Part shown: positions 23,237 to 36,669 of the stretch, in pieces | How the letters are laid out: every line of letters starts with the position of its first letter | How positions within the stretch are numbered: the first letter of the stretch is position 1 | Origin: Leptoclinus maculatus | Lineage: Eukaryota; Chordata; Actinopteri; Perciformes; Stichaeidae | Direction: 5' to 3' | Assembly: GCA_032191485.1 (NCBI GenBank) | Contig: JAVDOI010000010.1 | Location: forward strand, 3,037,161 to 3,101,160 | Length of the DNA: 64,000 nt | Notes under the pieces: generated by a model | Seen by the model: only the letters and a program-made list of their open reading frames with translations | Databases searched by the model: none | Told to the model about the DNA's origin: nothing | Program-made: the position numbers and the translations under genes

Positions 23237-23706
23237 GTCTTTCTCTCTCTATCATTTTGCATGGCTGAAAGCCCACATCTGTAGCTCATTTTGCGGGGGC
23301 TTCTGTGTATTCCCCGAGCCAGCACAGTAGCATTAAAGGTAAATCTACTGGATCGACAGCCCTGTGAGAATATCTATCAACCCGGTACGTAGTTATTATG
23401 AATATTTATGTTATTATCATAGAGAGAAATGTGTGGAGGCAGCTTTGTTGACAGACAATATAAGCTTATCTTCAATACAATATGGAAATGGAAAAAACAA
23501 ATCATAAATAATAACTCACACACACATTTGCAGAAATTAAAGGCTGTCACAGCTGCTCCGAAGGGAAAATAAAAGTGTTAATTTATACAATATTGTCTGA
23601 ACATTTATGAGGTTAAACTGTCTTTAAAACTCGTCCAAATTTCCTCCAATAATACGTTTAAAAAAAATACAGGATTCTTTCAGCAACAGACTACGAAAAA
23701 CAACTT

Positions 23707-24352
23707 CAGTGGTGGAGGAAGTATTCACGTCATTAAATAGCATTACCACACTATGAAAATATGCAATTTTAAGTTAAAGTCCTGCATCCAAAATGTCACT
23801 AAAGGAAAAGTGCTCATTATGCAGAATCACTCCTGTCGGTGCAATATTATTATATTATTGGTGGATTTATGACTCACTCATCAACAGGTAGTGGTGCTTA
23901 AATGTTGGGTAGTTTAATCTATAGCAATTCATCATAACGTATTAAAATAGATATTATCAGTTAAAAGGTTAGTCTTAGTTTGTAAAATAAGTAAAGCTGT
24001 TAAATAAATGTACTAGAGTACTAATTACAATATTTGCCTATGAGAGGTAGTGAAATAGAAGTATAAAGTAGCATAATATAAAAATGCTTAATTAAAAGTA
24101 CATTACAGTCATTTAGCAGACGCTTTCATCCAAAGCGACTTACAATTTAGATCCTATCTGTACACCGTAGGCACAGCTACGGGAGCACTTTTGGGGTTAA
24201 GTGTCTTGCTCAAGGACACATCGACACGCGACTAGCAGAGCCGGGGATCGAACCCCCGATCCTCTGAGTGAAGGATGGCCCTGCTCTCCACTTAGCCACA
24301 GTCACCTCAAATGTATACTCTAGTACAGTACTAAATAAACGTTCCACCTCTG
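23707..24352 (+). mobile_element. Common teleost MITE-like repeat, split by a SINE
   Basis: Starts CAGTGGTGGAGGAAGTATTC and ends GTTCCACCTCTG, forming near-complementary termini of about 10 bases. Internal landmarks in order are gttaaagtcctgcat, gtgctcattatgcagaat, gttgggtagtttaatctata, aagctgttaaataaatgta and agaagtataaagtagcata. These are the hallmarks of a very abundant percomorph repeat as I recall it. A tRNA-derived SINE interrupts it at about 24101-24305. The interruption shows this copy is the older of the two. Confidence 0.8.
24101..24305 (-). mobile_element. tRNA-derived SINE (minus orientation)
   Basis: On the minus strand a tRNA-like head carries an A box (TGGCTAAGTGG) and a B box (GGGTTCGATCC) within a T-arm-like CGGGGGTTCGATCCCCGG. 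The body has CCTTGAGCAAGACACTTAACCC, and the tail is TAAGTCGCTTTGGATGAAAG then CGTCTGCTAAATGACTGTAATG. This head-body-tail layout is typical of fish SINEs. It is nested in the element at 23707-24352. Not a functional tRNA gene. Confidence 0.85.
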
Positions 24353-26373
24353 AACAATATACAGCGCTTTCAAGGTTTTTTGGTATGCATTCAATGTCTC
24401 AAACCCCATCCCATATCAATATTCATCACTGATGAAGATTTCCAAGTGCTGCCATGCAAACCCAAACTAACATAAGAGGAGCATCAGTCCCGGGACACTT
24501 CATAAATTCCTGGTGTCAAGTTAAACTTTAGACTGGAGGTGAAAGGCTGCAGGTGTGGACTGTTAGATCTAAGTCTTACCTGATCATAGACCGCTTGATA
24601 CAAAAGGAGAGGTGAGACCTGGATAAAGAGAAAAAAGGAGAGAGTGAGGGAAATACAACTAAGGTTCAGATAGATAGAGAGGAAGTAAAGGAGATGGGAG
24701 AAAAAGAAATAGCTGAGATTTGTAGTGTGAATCAGGAAAAGAGTACCCAAAGGGCAGAAAACAAGTAATTGGTCCCATTGGGATGATGTAGCAATAAACA
24801 AGAGCAACGGAGTTAACAACTTTAAAATAACAACTGTCAGCAGAGGTATTTCTTTCACTTGATCAATTTGCTTCCATTTAGTATAGCACCATGTTTAGAA
24901 GTGTCTTCAAATAAATTCATCTTAATCTTACATTGAACTGAAAACAAACTACCAATAAAATACTAAAAGTGCAACCTTCAGGTTAATTGGACTGATACGT
25001 TAACTAAATACTATAATAATAAAAAGAAAGATATATTGAAGACAGGACAAATTAAGTCCCATGAATAAATCACTGAGACTGATGAAATTAAAATGTTTCC
25101 TTACCCTTGAGGGTTTTTCTGTAACTCTCTCCTCCTCCACTGTCTTTCTTTCTCTCCTTTCTTCGAAGGACTGAACGTTACCAAGCCTCTCCCTCTGCCA
25201 CCTGTTGACAAGCTCGGGCCAATGATTCAAAGACCTCCACACTGCCAGCAACGTTTGCTCGCTCCCTCTCTTCAATTGTTAAAATCTCTCCCAAATGCCT
25301 GTAGGCCAATGGGCAGTTAGTTTGGGAGTGTCTCCTCTCCTCCTCAAGTGATTGAATGAAAAGGGAGAGGGAGTGGAGAAGGAGAGCGATAATGGGCAGC
25401 ATTTACTACTCTTTTCTCCTGAGTTAATCCTGTCTCTTACCGTGCTTCTTCGTCGTCTCAACACGTTTGTCACTTATTAAATAACCATTTATTAAGAATA
25501 ATATGTTTCCTCTTCCTGTATATGTTTGGTTACTGTAGTAGAGGAGGTTGAAATGAATCTCTTTAGCAGAAGCAGTATAGGGTCTTTAGCACAGTTACTG
25601 GATAAAGGTTGGATTCAAGTGGGAAAGATCAAAGCCAAGAAAAACTTAGAGTGGGCTTATAGAGGGAACCACTGGGGCGAGGTTATATTTGACAAAATAC
25701 AATTTAGAGCAAAGTTGGATTCAAAGGACATGGCATATGTGGCACACAGATCCCATTAAAGATGGAGACAAAAAAAAAAGCGGCTCTATTTCCTGGGTAA
25801 AACAGAACACACTCATCAGCGTCTACGTACCCACACGACCATCACCACAGACCCCGGGTGTCAAGGTTGGCAATACTTTACGCTGACAGCGGCTATTTGT
25901 CTCTAAATATATAAGTAAGGTTTCGAATTTCTGCGGGAACACAGAGGACTGTGGGATTGTTGAAGTGAAACTGGAGCTGAAGCCGAGGAGCCAGGTGTAG
26001 CTGTTTGTGCAGAACAAATGCGGCTTGAACTTTTAATACTACCCTTTGACATGTTGGACAACTATCGCTTTTTGGTTTTTCTTTTTACCCCAAACTGGTT
26101 TACTTAAAGAAACGTTGTCTAGCTATTTTGCTAATTTTGTTGGTCTGCCATTTGGTGCTGCAGGAAGTAAATTGTGTGTTTATTGAGGATGCAGTAGTGA
26201 TGACCATGAATTAATTAACATCATATTTGCCAGTTGTAGAACAAAGAAGAAGGACTATGTTGTTGGAACTGAGGGGCAACACAACAGAGATAATATCTGT
26301 CATTCTGCTACAGTGCTTTCTAGAAGCACACTGCTCCTTGGAACGAGGGCAGAGATGAATAAATCACCGGATG

Positions 26374-26400
26374 CTCCGTAATGACACAGTCATTACGGAG
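26374..26400. repeat. Perfect 12-bp palindrome with 3-base loop
   Basis: CTCCGTAATGAC at 26374-26385 and GTCATTACGGAG at 26389-26400 are exact complements separated only by aca. No flanking repeat is recognised. Confidence 0.85.
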
Positions 26401-27094
26401 GGTTTACACTTCTTCTGGAAGTTAAGATGTAGCTTTTGGAAAACGAGTGTATGTAATGTTCAGCCTCAGATTTGGTCCTGCAGCACAGCTTTCTCCCCAT
26501 CTCATTTCCATGATCAGAGAGGAGGACACTTTCCCGTATGTTCTACAGAGGGAATAAAGACTCCAAAGATGAGTCAAGTTGCCTCGAATCTTCACATCGA
26601 AAGACTCTTTTTAACAAGTAAAGCTCTGCAGTCTTTGTCATTAGAAAGAGGAAGTTGGAAATGTATTATTTAACACAGAGTGGAGGGGAAAATCACCTGT
26701 AGATTGTTATGAAAGAACGAAAAGAAGAAAGAAAGACGAAGATAGCTAGTGATTCTCAAAGAACCTTCCCCCTCACCGTGTTGCTTATACTTCTGAAATC
26801 AGTGACTGGAGAGTGCTGTCATATAGTATTGCGTCTGAGGTCCATAGACCTCTTATACTTTAAATGGGAGTCACATTGTACATTAATAGCAGTATAGTAT
26901 TTCCCATGAATTCTGTGACATACTACTACAGCAGGAGTTTGCATGTCCGGTATGTTTGTATGGTGGTATCATGATCGGCATGAGCAGACTGTTAGTCGCT
27001 TATCTGAGATCAGCTTCAAATGTTTGGACCCAATTACCGACTCCTTGATTTGGACATATACGTAAACTGATTCCAAACCAGCACGGAGGAATGC

Positions 27095-27098
<4 letters not shown>

Positions 27099-27129
<31 letters not shown>
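27099..27129. repeat. (CA)n microsatellite
   Basis: About 15 CA units, uninterrupted. Confidence 0.93.
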
Positions 27130-27133
<4 letters not shown>

Positions 27134-29333
27134 CCTACTGACCAATCAATCAAAAAGCAAAGTTGTCAACATGTTTGTCACAAATGTCAGCAATCTTTAA
27201 GTTTGACATCCTGTCAGCTGAAACATCCGGTACATGAAAAGATCTCATTGCTTTGGCCCTTTGTTGTTTGGTTGAAAATATCGACCAATCACAGCCATTA
27301 AAAGCATCCCTGCTCCCGTCCTTTCTGTACAGTTACAACTACAGCCAGCTGCTGTTTAGTTACTCTGAACAAAACTGTAAAAAAAGAAATGTAGTCGGTC
27401 GATAGCCTCTCCATCCCATTATTCAATCATCTCTCCTTCCTCATTCAAACTTAACAAATGTGTTGATCATTCCTAACAAAACAAGGGGAATCCTCAGCTT
27501 CAGTGAATATCAAAGATACACAGAATGTCAAATCAGCACATTGAACTTCGTTCATGCACTCGTCTGTTCCTATGACATGCCGGGGGAGAGGCGATGACAT
27601 GTACAGCACTTCACGGGACGATGAGAAAATATCTCATGCGTGTCACGACACTTTCAGGGAAATGCGATTGTTGCTTGGTGGTTTCAGCCCGTGCCGGGAA
27701 ACGTACCCAACATTAGCAGCAGATGTAACAGAGCTCCCACAGAGCTCACAGCGGGGTGAATTTTATATTATATTTCCTTTAATGCGAAGCATGTCTGTAC
27801 TCTGTTTCCTCTACTTATCCCTGTTCTTTCTCTGGCAGGCCAGAAGTTAACAATATCAAAATGCGAACCATGACAAGCTAAAAGGTCGACCTACTTGTTG
27901 TATATCTGGTCCACTCCCATTGATTTGGTCTGCTCTTACTGTACAAAGTAGACTGCGGATTTCAACTATGTTCATTTGTCCGTATATATTTTACTGTCTT
28001 TTGCTGCCTTGGAGTCCTCATTAAAGCAAAGTTATAGCCATCATTATGCGGGACTGAGGTGGATCTGCTTCCTCTCCCCTGTGATGCTTTCTCCTAAATT
28101 GTAAGCACCTTGACTATGCATCAGCAGCCTCTTACTCTGTGAGATGGATGAGGCTGCCTTATTTTAGTATCGCGCACTTGCTGTCACATGCTGGATGGAA
28201 AAAAATCAAATAAATAAATGAACTTGAAAAGAATTGTGGTAATAGATACTGACAGATTTACAATTCACAAATTAAGGGAAATGTCTGGAAATTAATGGTG
28301 GGCTGCACAATTACAACAATCCCTGTGTTTCTTTGTGTTCTCTTGATGACAGTGGAAAATATTGGCCCTTCTAGTGTTTACGTCGGTTGGGATCTGGTTA
28401 GAAAGATTGGTCATGGCATGTGGTTTACATTTTTCTCATGTTCGTTAAACACTGAGAAAGCATGAAAAACAGGGTCGGTCCTCATATCATTATCAGGATT
28501 TATTGGGTGATTAGTGATCTCAGTAAATACAAAGCTATGCTGGCTGTACACCAAAGCCCGTAAACTGCAGATAGCTAATCATAGATGTTGTCTTTGGGTT
28601 GAGACATTGTGGTCGGGCAACAATAGTCACACTGCTGCTCATTTAAGCTGAGAAGCGTCGTTAAAAGCCTCAACACGTCACATTCTTTCCAATGAGACTA
28701 CAAGAGGAGAGCAAAGTTGTTAGTTACGATAAATCAAATGCAACATAGTCACGTCAGACTATTCTCAAATAGTCCAGTGTTTTTGACAGACCTAATAAAA
28801 TGATGAGCATCGCTGTCTTACCTCGATCTTCAATCTCGGCATGTTTTCTTCAGCAGGTTTTGGATTTGAGTTTGAACACTTAGAGGAAGTAATTTACAGT
28901 CCACTCCTCTACGCCTGCTGCCGCTCTTTGCTATCGTCTTGTTCTTCCTGCCAGCTAGGACAATTAGCAGCCCTCCCGGTGCTCATATATTTCCAGTTAG
29001 AACAACAATATGTGAGAACCTGCAAACATTGTTCAGAAAAGAAATGTCCTGCCAAAATCAACGCGATGGAACGAGTCACTAAACAGAGCTAACTACTGCA
29101 TTATTTATTGCTGTGTGCCTTTTATAACAAACGTGTCATCGTTTGAACCTTACCTTAAAGAATGAAAGTTTTCAGCTTTTTCTTAACAATAGCTGCACTT
29201 TTACAGCAAGGCACCGCAACGTCTGCCAGCAGACAAAACACAAAGTTGCACATTTGCAAACAAATAGGTGAGAAAAAAGTGTTGGCACACTCTATTTTGA
29301 TATTTATGGCAGTAGTTTAAGTTGACAGATGAG

Positions 29334-29694
29334 ATTAGATGAGAAGATTGATACCAATCTCATGTCTGTATGATAAATATGAAGCTACAAGCCAGCCATT
29401 TAGCCTAGCATAAAGACTGGAAACAGAGGGGAACAGCTAGCCTAGCGCTGTCCAAAGGTACTCTAACAAAATCCACCCACCAGTATCTCTGCAGCTCACT
29501 ACTTAAAATGTTACAGTATACCTTGTTTGTTTAATTCCTACAAAATCTGAAGTAGAAGCACAAACTTTGTTGGCACCATGAGGTTTCTAGGCCACTGCCT
29601 CCAGTCTGTGCTAAGCTAAGCTAACCGTCTCCAGGCTGTGGCTTCATATTTAACAAGCAGATACGAGAGTGGTATTGATCCTGTCATCTTACCC
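29334..29694. mobile_element. MITE with long (about 60 bp) terminal inverted repeats
   Basis: The left arm (29334-29393, agatgagaagattgatacca ... aaatatgaagctacaagcc) is the inverse of the right arm (29634-29694, ggctgtggcttcatattta ... ggtattgatcctgtcatctt). Between them lie ctagcctagcgctgtccaaa and gtgctaagctaagctaac. I recognise this as a repeat common in percomorph genomes. It is non-coding and moderately diverged. Confidence 0.75.
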
Positions 29695-30678
29695 TCGGGA
29701 CGAAAGCGAATAAGCCCATGTCCTAAAACGTCAAATTTCCTGTAGTTACCTTACAGTTTAAAACTTTGCACTGTAACGTTTTAGCACCCATCATAGCAAC
29801 ATTTAGCCTGTATCAGATGGACTCTCTGGTTTACGAGTGTCTGAGGCTACTGACCACATTAGCGTAAATGATCGAGCATTTATAATTACTGCATGTCTGC
29901 CTGTGCTCAAACAACCACTTTCAGTTACTTAAACGTGAACGTTCATTGGATCGTTTCAAGTAAATACACAAAAAGCCCATTAACGTGACTCTTTGAACCG
30001 CGGGGTATATTTAATCACCCACAGGCTAACTGCGGTAAGGGGAACGGAACCTTCCCTGATTGTGCGTTTCCTCGTGGATCTGGAAACTGTTGATTGAGAG
30101 GGCTGATTTGATCTGAAGGGGAGCTACACTATGAGGGGCTTTGTGCGAAAATGGGAACTGACAGATGGATCGAAATAGCACCCGCAGATATCTAACACAT
30201 GAAATATGTTTAAAGACTTGACAGAATGTCTGGCTCGTCTGGGGGTTATTAGGCTGGATAAAAACGGCAAAACTCAAAGATGGCAATTTTCCATCCAATC
30301 AAGTTGATTTTCCATTCCTGTCTAAACATTTAAAAACATGTTTTCTCATTGTTTATGTAGAAAATGACCAGATCAGACCAGAGGAAGACCGGCTAAAGCT
30401 GGCATCAATGTCACATTCATGCTTCATGTTTACACTTGTGAAATGTCTCGGAGGCTGTTTTTTGTCTTTTTTTTTGTACCGGTGTAAACCGAACGTGTGC
30501 AAGTTTGGCGGAAAGCAGATCAGATTGGAAGACGCAGTGTAGATAAAGGGAAAACAAACTAATACCATATGGAGGTTTGGTGTGTTTTCCTTTCAAAGCC
30601 CTTGTTGTGTGTGTGTGTTCAGCTTCCTTTGATGCCTTCCACATTGTGCACATACAAACAAACTTGTGGAAACACACA

Positions 30679-30680
<2 letters not shown>

Positions 30681-30750
<70 letters not shown>
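30681..30750. repeat. (CA)n microsatellite, 70 bases
   Basis: Thirty-five uninterrupted CA units. Open frames across it on both strands are artefacts of the repeat. Confidence 0.95.
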
Positions 30751-30753
<3 letters not shown>

Positions 30754-32053
30754 CCTCGTTGTATACATGTTCATAAACTATAACATGTTGCCCTGTCTCC
30801 AGTTATCTTTAATGCACACCACAGTTGAGTTTTATGTTTGTTTGTCAACCACACAGTATAGAAGAGGCCACACATGTGCAGTAACTGTTACGTCTATACG
30901 TCGTGATTATCTGCTCATATTGTTCAACTACTGTGAGCGGTCAGATTTTCAAAGATTAGTTTTAATGTGGCTTCTATTTTGTCAGCCAGCATACGGTGAA
31001 GACCAACACAAATGATCTGACAGTGATATGAAACAATGGCAGTGGCCTTGACTCAGACCTGTGACGTCATAAGTGCACTACCGGTACACATCTGCCTCAG
31101 AACTTTTAAAAACTGGGAAGTATTTGCCACAAAGTGTGTACACATTTGTTGTCTAAATATTTCACAAAAAAATAATAATTTTAAAAACGAAAATGAGATG
31201 AACCTGCCGTCATAATGATAATGAATTAGTCATTTATTTTGCATGGAGTCAGTCTGCAAGCACATTAGCAGGTGAGGTTAATTGGAACAGACATGGCAAG
31301 TCAAGCAGCAGTTTGACAGACGAGCTGGTGTCAACAGCTGTTACAGAGCTTCCTGCATGGGTTGATGTGGATGCCGGTCCTCAGGGTTGGGTCGTCCTGT
31401 CACGAGACCTGACCCCCTCGGTCCACCGACTTGACACGACCCGACACCACTCACGCTTTTTGATATCGGGGACTCACCGGTGGTTTATTTTTGCCTCTGG
31501 GAAGAGAAACACAAGGTAAGACTTTAAAAAGACACTTTGTGGCTGATGAACAAATAGATTCCCTTCTGGTAAAAGTAACTATCGGTGGACTTTAGATTCC
31601 TGCAAGAATTTAAATAAATAAAAAACTAAATCCTATATTACTCATTATTTTGAGAGTATTTTAAAAAAGTGACAGTAAAAAAACAAAGTTACGGTCCAGC
31701 CTTTGACTGATGGCCAAGACCTTTAGAGTCCCCACTAACTGGAGGCACCCGGTTACAGAGTGACAGTGACAAATAACGCGCCATTCATGTGATCTTGTTT
31801 CTTTCATCGGGAGCTTCAAACAACTCATTTCCTTCCTGTACTAATACAATTCGAATGCAAACGTGGAAAAAAAAGTAGAGTCATATGAATCAACTCTCCC
31901 TCCAACTCTGACAAGGAGGATGTATTTCAGCACCGGGAGTTACCCTTCACCTGATTCTCTTAGGTCAAGAAAGATTTGTTTTCAAAGCTTACGGCCTACA
32001 CTTCCTAAATCATTGGTGGTCCTGTAACTAAGTATAATCACAGATGTGCCTGT

Positions 32054-32056
<3 letters not shown>

Positions 32057-32125
<69 letters not shown>
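32057..32125. repeat. (CT)n microsatellite, about 69 bases
   Basis: Uninterrupted CT units with no flanking repeat recognised. Confidence 0.95.
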
Positions 32126-32127
<2 letters not shown>

Positions 32128-33101
32128 CTCTGTTCTTCTCCTTGACAATGACATCAACACCTATCCATAAAATCATACACTGTGGGCTTGAGTTTTACAA
32201 ATACGTCTTTATATCCACTGAAGTGGGGAAAAACACAAACCGACAACGCTTATGTTTTGCTTTATGAGGTTATGCATCAAACAAACAGTGGAGCGGCTCT
32301 TGAATCTGAAAGGAAGGGTTGTTGATTTTATAAAGAATTCTCCCGTCAGCGGAGCATGAGTGAACGCCGCATATCTGCAGACGGGACCCATCATTTTCAC
32401 TTGACCCAAAAGACTCCAAGTCTGAAAATATTGTGATTGATAATATTGAGTGTGTAATATATCTGCCAGGACAAGGAAATGATAAAACAGATGCTGTGAG
32501 ACAATCACGCATACGCCTGATGCCCACACTGCCGCTTTAAGAATTGAATGTGTTTGATGGGCACGACTTTCCAAATGTCAAAAGTGAAGAGACTTTCTAT
32601 TTGTGCATTTTTGAAAGCATCATCAATTATAAATGAAAGCTTTAAAAGTCAGACAGATTTATCAAGTGGTTTCATTATCGCAGTCTGGAAAAAAGAGGGA
32701 AATCTGTCCTGGGGAGGGTTTTTTTGTGCTTAGTATGGATATACTATGTTCTCGTATCCATACAACCCACAAACGTTGCCTTTACAGCTTCAATAGAAAC
32801 ATTTAGTCGTAAGTTTCACCTGATATTGGTAAAAGCATTTTGACTCATTTTTCTTGTGCAATGTCACATGACATGTTAAGAAATTGTACATTTCTAAATC
32901 TAATTCACAATATAATATTGATGATAAATTAATTAGTACAATTATTAATCACAATACAAATTGAAGAGGAGGGCTGTCTTTCTTCGAAAGCTGTGATAGG
33001 TCTGTTTTTGTGTGTGATTAGTTGCCTTAAAACGTACGTGTGAACTCAGTCATTAAGGATGCGAGTATACTTACCTGCTTGTATGCATGCCATACATTTG
33101 A

Positions 33102-33106
<5 letters not shown>

Positions 33107-33145
<39 letters not shown>
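33107..33145. repeat. (CT)n microsatellite
   Basis: About 19 uninterrupted CT units. Confidence 0.93.
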
Positions 33146-33148
<3 letters not shown>

Positions 33149-36100
33149 GGGGAATGCTAGACATTCCTGAGGTCTGGAGAGCAGAGACCCTGAGTCAGTC
33201 GGGTCATGGCCTCCCACTAAATGAACTGTATCTGCTTCAAATGGATGCTGATTACTAAGCGGAGAGTTCTCATGCAGACGTGTCAGGGAAGGTGTCGTAA
33301 CGCCTAGAGACTGCTGATTCAGTGCCTCATATCAATATGTATTCACCAGATAACCAACAAATGTTGTTACAGCAATATGCAGTTGGAAAAATCAAATCTG
33401 ACAACATATTAAATGTAATACATTAACTAATATAAGGTTTAAATGTGAAATAAAAGTCCAACACTGCAGAGCGAAACGTTTGGCAGTATTTGTTTCAATA
33501 GTGTGTTTAGTTATGAAGTGCTGGAAAAGCAAGAAGAATCTTTTTCTCTGCTGACATTCTGCCGTCTCGGTTTCTCCCGAGGCACGCTTATACAGTGTTT
33601 AAATATAGTTGCATGAGTTTTCCATGCTCAAAAGTCCAGTCTGAATGGCTCACTTTGTCAATGATTTTATTAAATCACCTTTAAATACTGTAACATGTGC
33701 TTGTTCCTTTTCATTTGGCAGACAAGTTTGTCAGAGACATCCGGAATAAGACAATGATCCAGTTGAGGGCTTGCAAACCGTGGCTCCGCTTGTGAAGTTT
33801 TACGACATCTCGAGGAGAGAGGGGAGAGTTATATATTTTACCCACAGACGGAAACACAGGAAATGTCTCACGGTTACGCTTCTTTTTTTTTTTTTCTTCT
33901 TCATTTGTTTGCACCAGGTACTGTACACATTTGATTATGGTTTCATAGAAAGAGTGGAATATGTCAAACGGGCTGTAATCATTTCACCACATTTGTATAG
34001 ACTGGTCTGTCAAGACATAACACCTTGTGGACATTAAGTGACTAATATGTTTAAAAGAGGCAAAATATTGTAAAAAAAAAAAAAAGAAAGAGTAAACACA
34101 TTTTTGTAGATTGATCTAACAGAATATAATTGGCTCACATAAGTCTGTTGAACTATAACAAATTGAATTAATTTGTCCCAACCAGCAGATTAAAAAGGTA
34201 AGAAAAAAGTACGTCATGATATGCAATATCTGGACAGTCATCAATTTATAAAAATATACAAACACTTTCTCATCTTTAATTATAACTTTGTTATATAAAT
34301 CATAACGCGGATCATTGCTAAACTTTACTGCAAAGATTAGGTAAGCCAACGTTTTTTCAAAGCGGCATAACACCTGTGTTTTCTGTGGCAACTTCCAACA
34401 CTTTATGGTCCCATTTAATATTGTTATTACTGGTTTAAAATATTTGAACTACCAGAGGAATATATGCTGAGATGTGGTGTTGCACTCTAACCATGGCCTT
34501 GAACAGTCTAAATTGAGATCACCATCTCCAGATGCCAAAGTTAAGCTTTGTTAAGTTTTATTATGTCATATATATATTTTGCCCCTGACTGGCACAGTCT
34601 AATTCTGCGGGCATGATTTATGTTCACTGGATGGTCATGTTGTACCAGTTAGGTCGAAAGCGGGGGAAAAGCCCACCCACTTAGAAACACAGCAGTTCGG
34701 TTACGGCTTACAAGTTGAATTGTATCTATAAAGATGTCACCCTGATCAGAGGTGGCAGACACGGCCATGTTTACCCTGGAGTTTAGTCTAGTTTCTGTTC
34801 ACACACAGTATGTGTGTCTTTGTCTGCATCTTTCACATTGTTCTTTGCCACCGTAGTCACATGAGAAAAAGATTATAGATTAGCAATTAGCAAAAAAATT
34901 TAAAAAGCCATTTTCAACTTCCCCCTGGAATCCAAATTGTATCAAACTGTACCAAACAACCACGGGGATAGAAAAAAACAACGTCCTGTCACATTTTCAT
35001 TTCTGCATGATGCATACATTAAAGAGAATTGCTATATATAAGTGCTATATGAATGCAGACAGTCCATCCATGTACCTGAGCATTATCGGATGACAATATG
35101 GTCACTATAGCGCCTTGTGTATTTTCAAATTCTACATGGTGCTTCAATACTAAAGTCCAATAGTCTGAGCCTCAGCCAGATCATTTTCACCATGTTCAAC
35201 GCGCTGCCGTCATCTTTATGGATGAGGCCACTTGTCAGCAGTGCCGCTGAGTAACTTATCTCAGAAACAGATCAGTTCTATATTGCATGGCTTTGCCCCC
35301 CAAATCTCCCAAGTCTTTGTTTTGATCCAGCCAGAGGTCTTGATCCTCTGTAAGGCATGAAACTGCAACTGCTGTGAAGACACCAGTCTACATGACACCT
35401 TTATATTCAATTGCTCTTTTGATGCCAGCTGACAAGAGACTTGTTATTCGGCTGACATTTGTATTATCCACTCGTAATGTCTATAAGTCCAATCATTTCT
35501 TTCAATGCTTCCTCTCCATTGGTCCATTGATCCACACACAACAGCTCAAATGTTTCTGGTAGTCAATGTCATTGAATTGATGAGCCATTGTAAGCCTAAC
35601 ACACCCATTCTTCACACTGTCAAAAACACTTACGAACTCCAATCAAGATGTTTAAGGTCTGATGAAAGAATGTTTAAACTCCTCCACCTGGCCGCCTGGC
35701 ATTGCTCATGAATTTTTACAATACATGGAAACGTAGAAGGTCACCTTTCAGATGCTCTCAAGCCTCTGACATCTCTCTGCTATGGGGGTAAAAGACATTA
35801 CAGAGGGAATGATTTTGCCCTCCTGGTGGTCTTGGAATAGCCACTTCAGGCGTTTACAGCCCAAACCAACTGAGAGACAAAAAAAACGTTGAACTATGAT
35901 ATACAGCTGCTGTCAAAAGACAAAGCTGTGTTTTCCAAATCTCAAAAACTGAACAAAAACTTGTTTTTTCTTGCTTGACAACCATGTAATCGTACAAGTA
36001 CAGTGATTTGAAGAAAACAAAATGTTGCCTACTAACCCAGAAAATAAAAGACAGTTGATGCTATCAGGTTTACAAATACCACTATCTGTTATACAAGCTA

Positions 36101-36669
36101 CATCGATGCAATTAGTCATTTTTAATCTAATTCAAGCCTTTACAGATTTCCCAGCCTGCTTCGTGACGTTGCTCTTTATAGAGGAAGTACAGCCTGCAGT
36201 TTGTCATGTGTTAATATTTATCCAAGAACGCATCCGCTCAAGGCTCCAAAATAATGGGGATTGTTTAAGAAAGCTTAAATGGAATCCGCTGCGATTGTTA
36301 CATTTATTTTCTATAATAAAAACTTTCTAGAACCGTGCCCCGCTGAACCATAAAAGAAGTGCACTGTTTTATACATGCACTTCCTGAAGGCAAAAGAGTT
36401 TCATTGTTAGTGGTGTCAGGGGAGAGGACATGTGTTTCAGAAGATTGAAGAATAGGATTTCAGTCAGACATGAGGTTTAGACTCAGACCACGCTCCTTTG
36501 GTGGGTGATGAGAAAGAGACTCGTAGAGCGACACTGCCACCTGTTGGTTCTGAAGTAGTACTACAGGGGTTTAACTTTGCGAGTCCCAACCATGAATTGA
36601 CTCCTCCTGCTGTAGTCAAAGAGCTGCCAAAGGGTAGAGCTGGTATGCCATCACTGTTGTAACCAAATC

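Larger units (their letters stand above)
18763..23706. other. Upstream of tnw start exon; no gene recognised
   Basis: Must contain, or be followed by, the tnw untranslated first exon and promoter, which I could not pinpoint. It holds a (TG)n run at 19343-19364, a (CT)n run at 23196-23234 and a CTCF-like motif at 21400-21415. No open frame is convincing. Confidence 0.6.
24353..29333. other. Intergenic; no gene recognised
   Basis: Contains a perfect palindromic stem-loop (26374-26400) and a (CA)n run (27099-27129). The longest open frames (for example 25526-25759 and 27554-27850 on the plus strand) resemble no family I know and lack splice or codon support. Confidence 0.55.
29695..36669. other. 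Intergenic; microsatellites only
   Basis: Holds a 70-base (CA)n run, two (CT)n runs, and a CTCF-like motif on the minus strand at 36532-36547. No gene or conserved open frame recognised. Confidence 0.55.

Noticed and set aside
24240..24300. tRNA-like head on the minus strand with A and B boxes
   Set aside because: It continues into a SINE body and tail and lacks a proper acceptor stem, so it is not a tRNA gene.
30569..31015. Open frame with a long Thr-His repeat
   Set aside because: Produced by the 70-base CA microsatellite; flanking residues resemble nothing.
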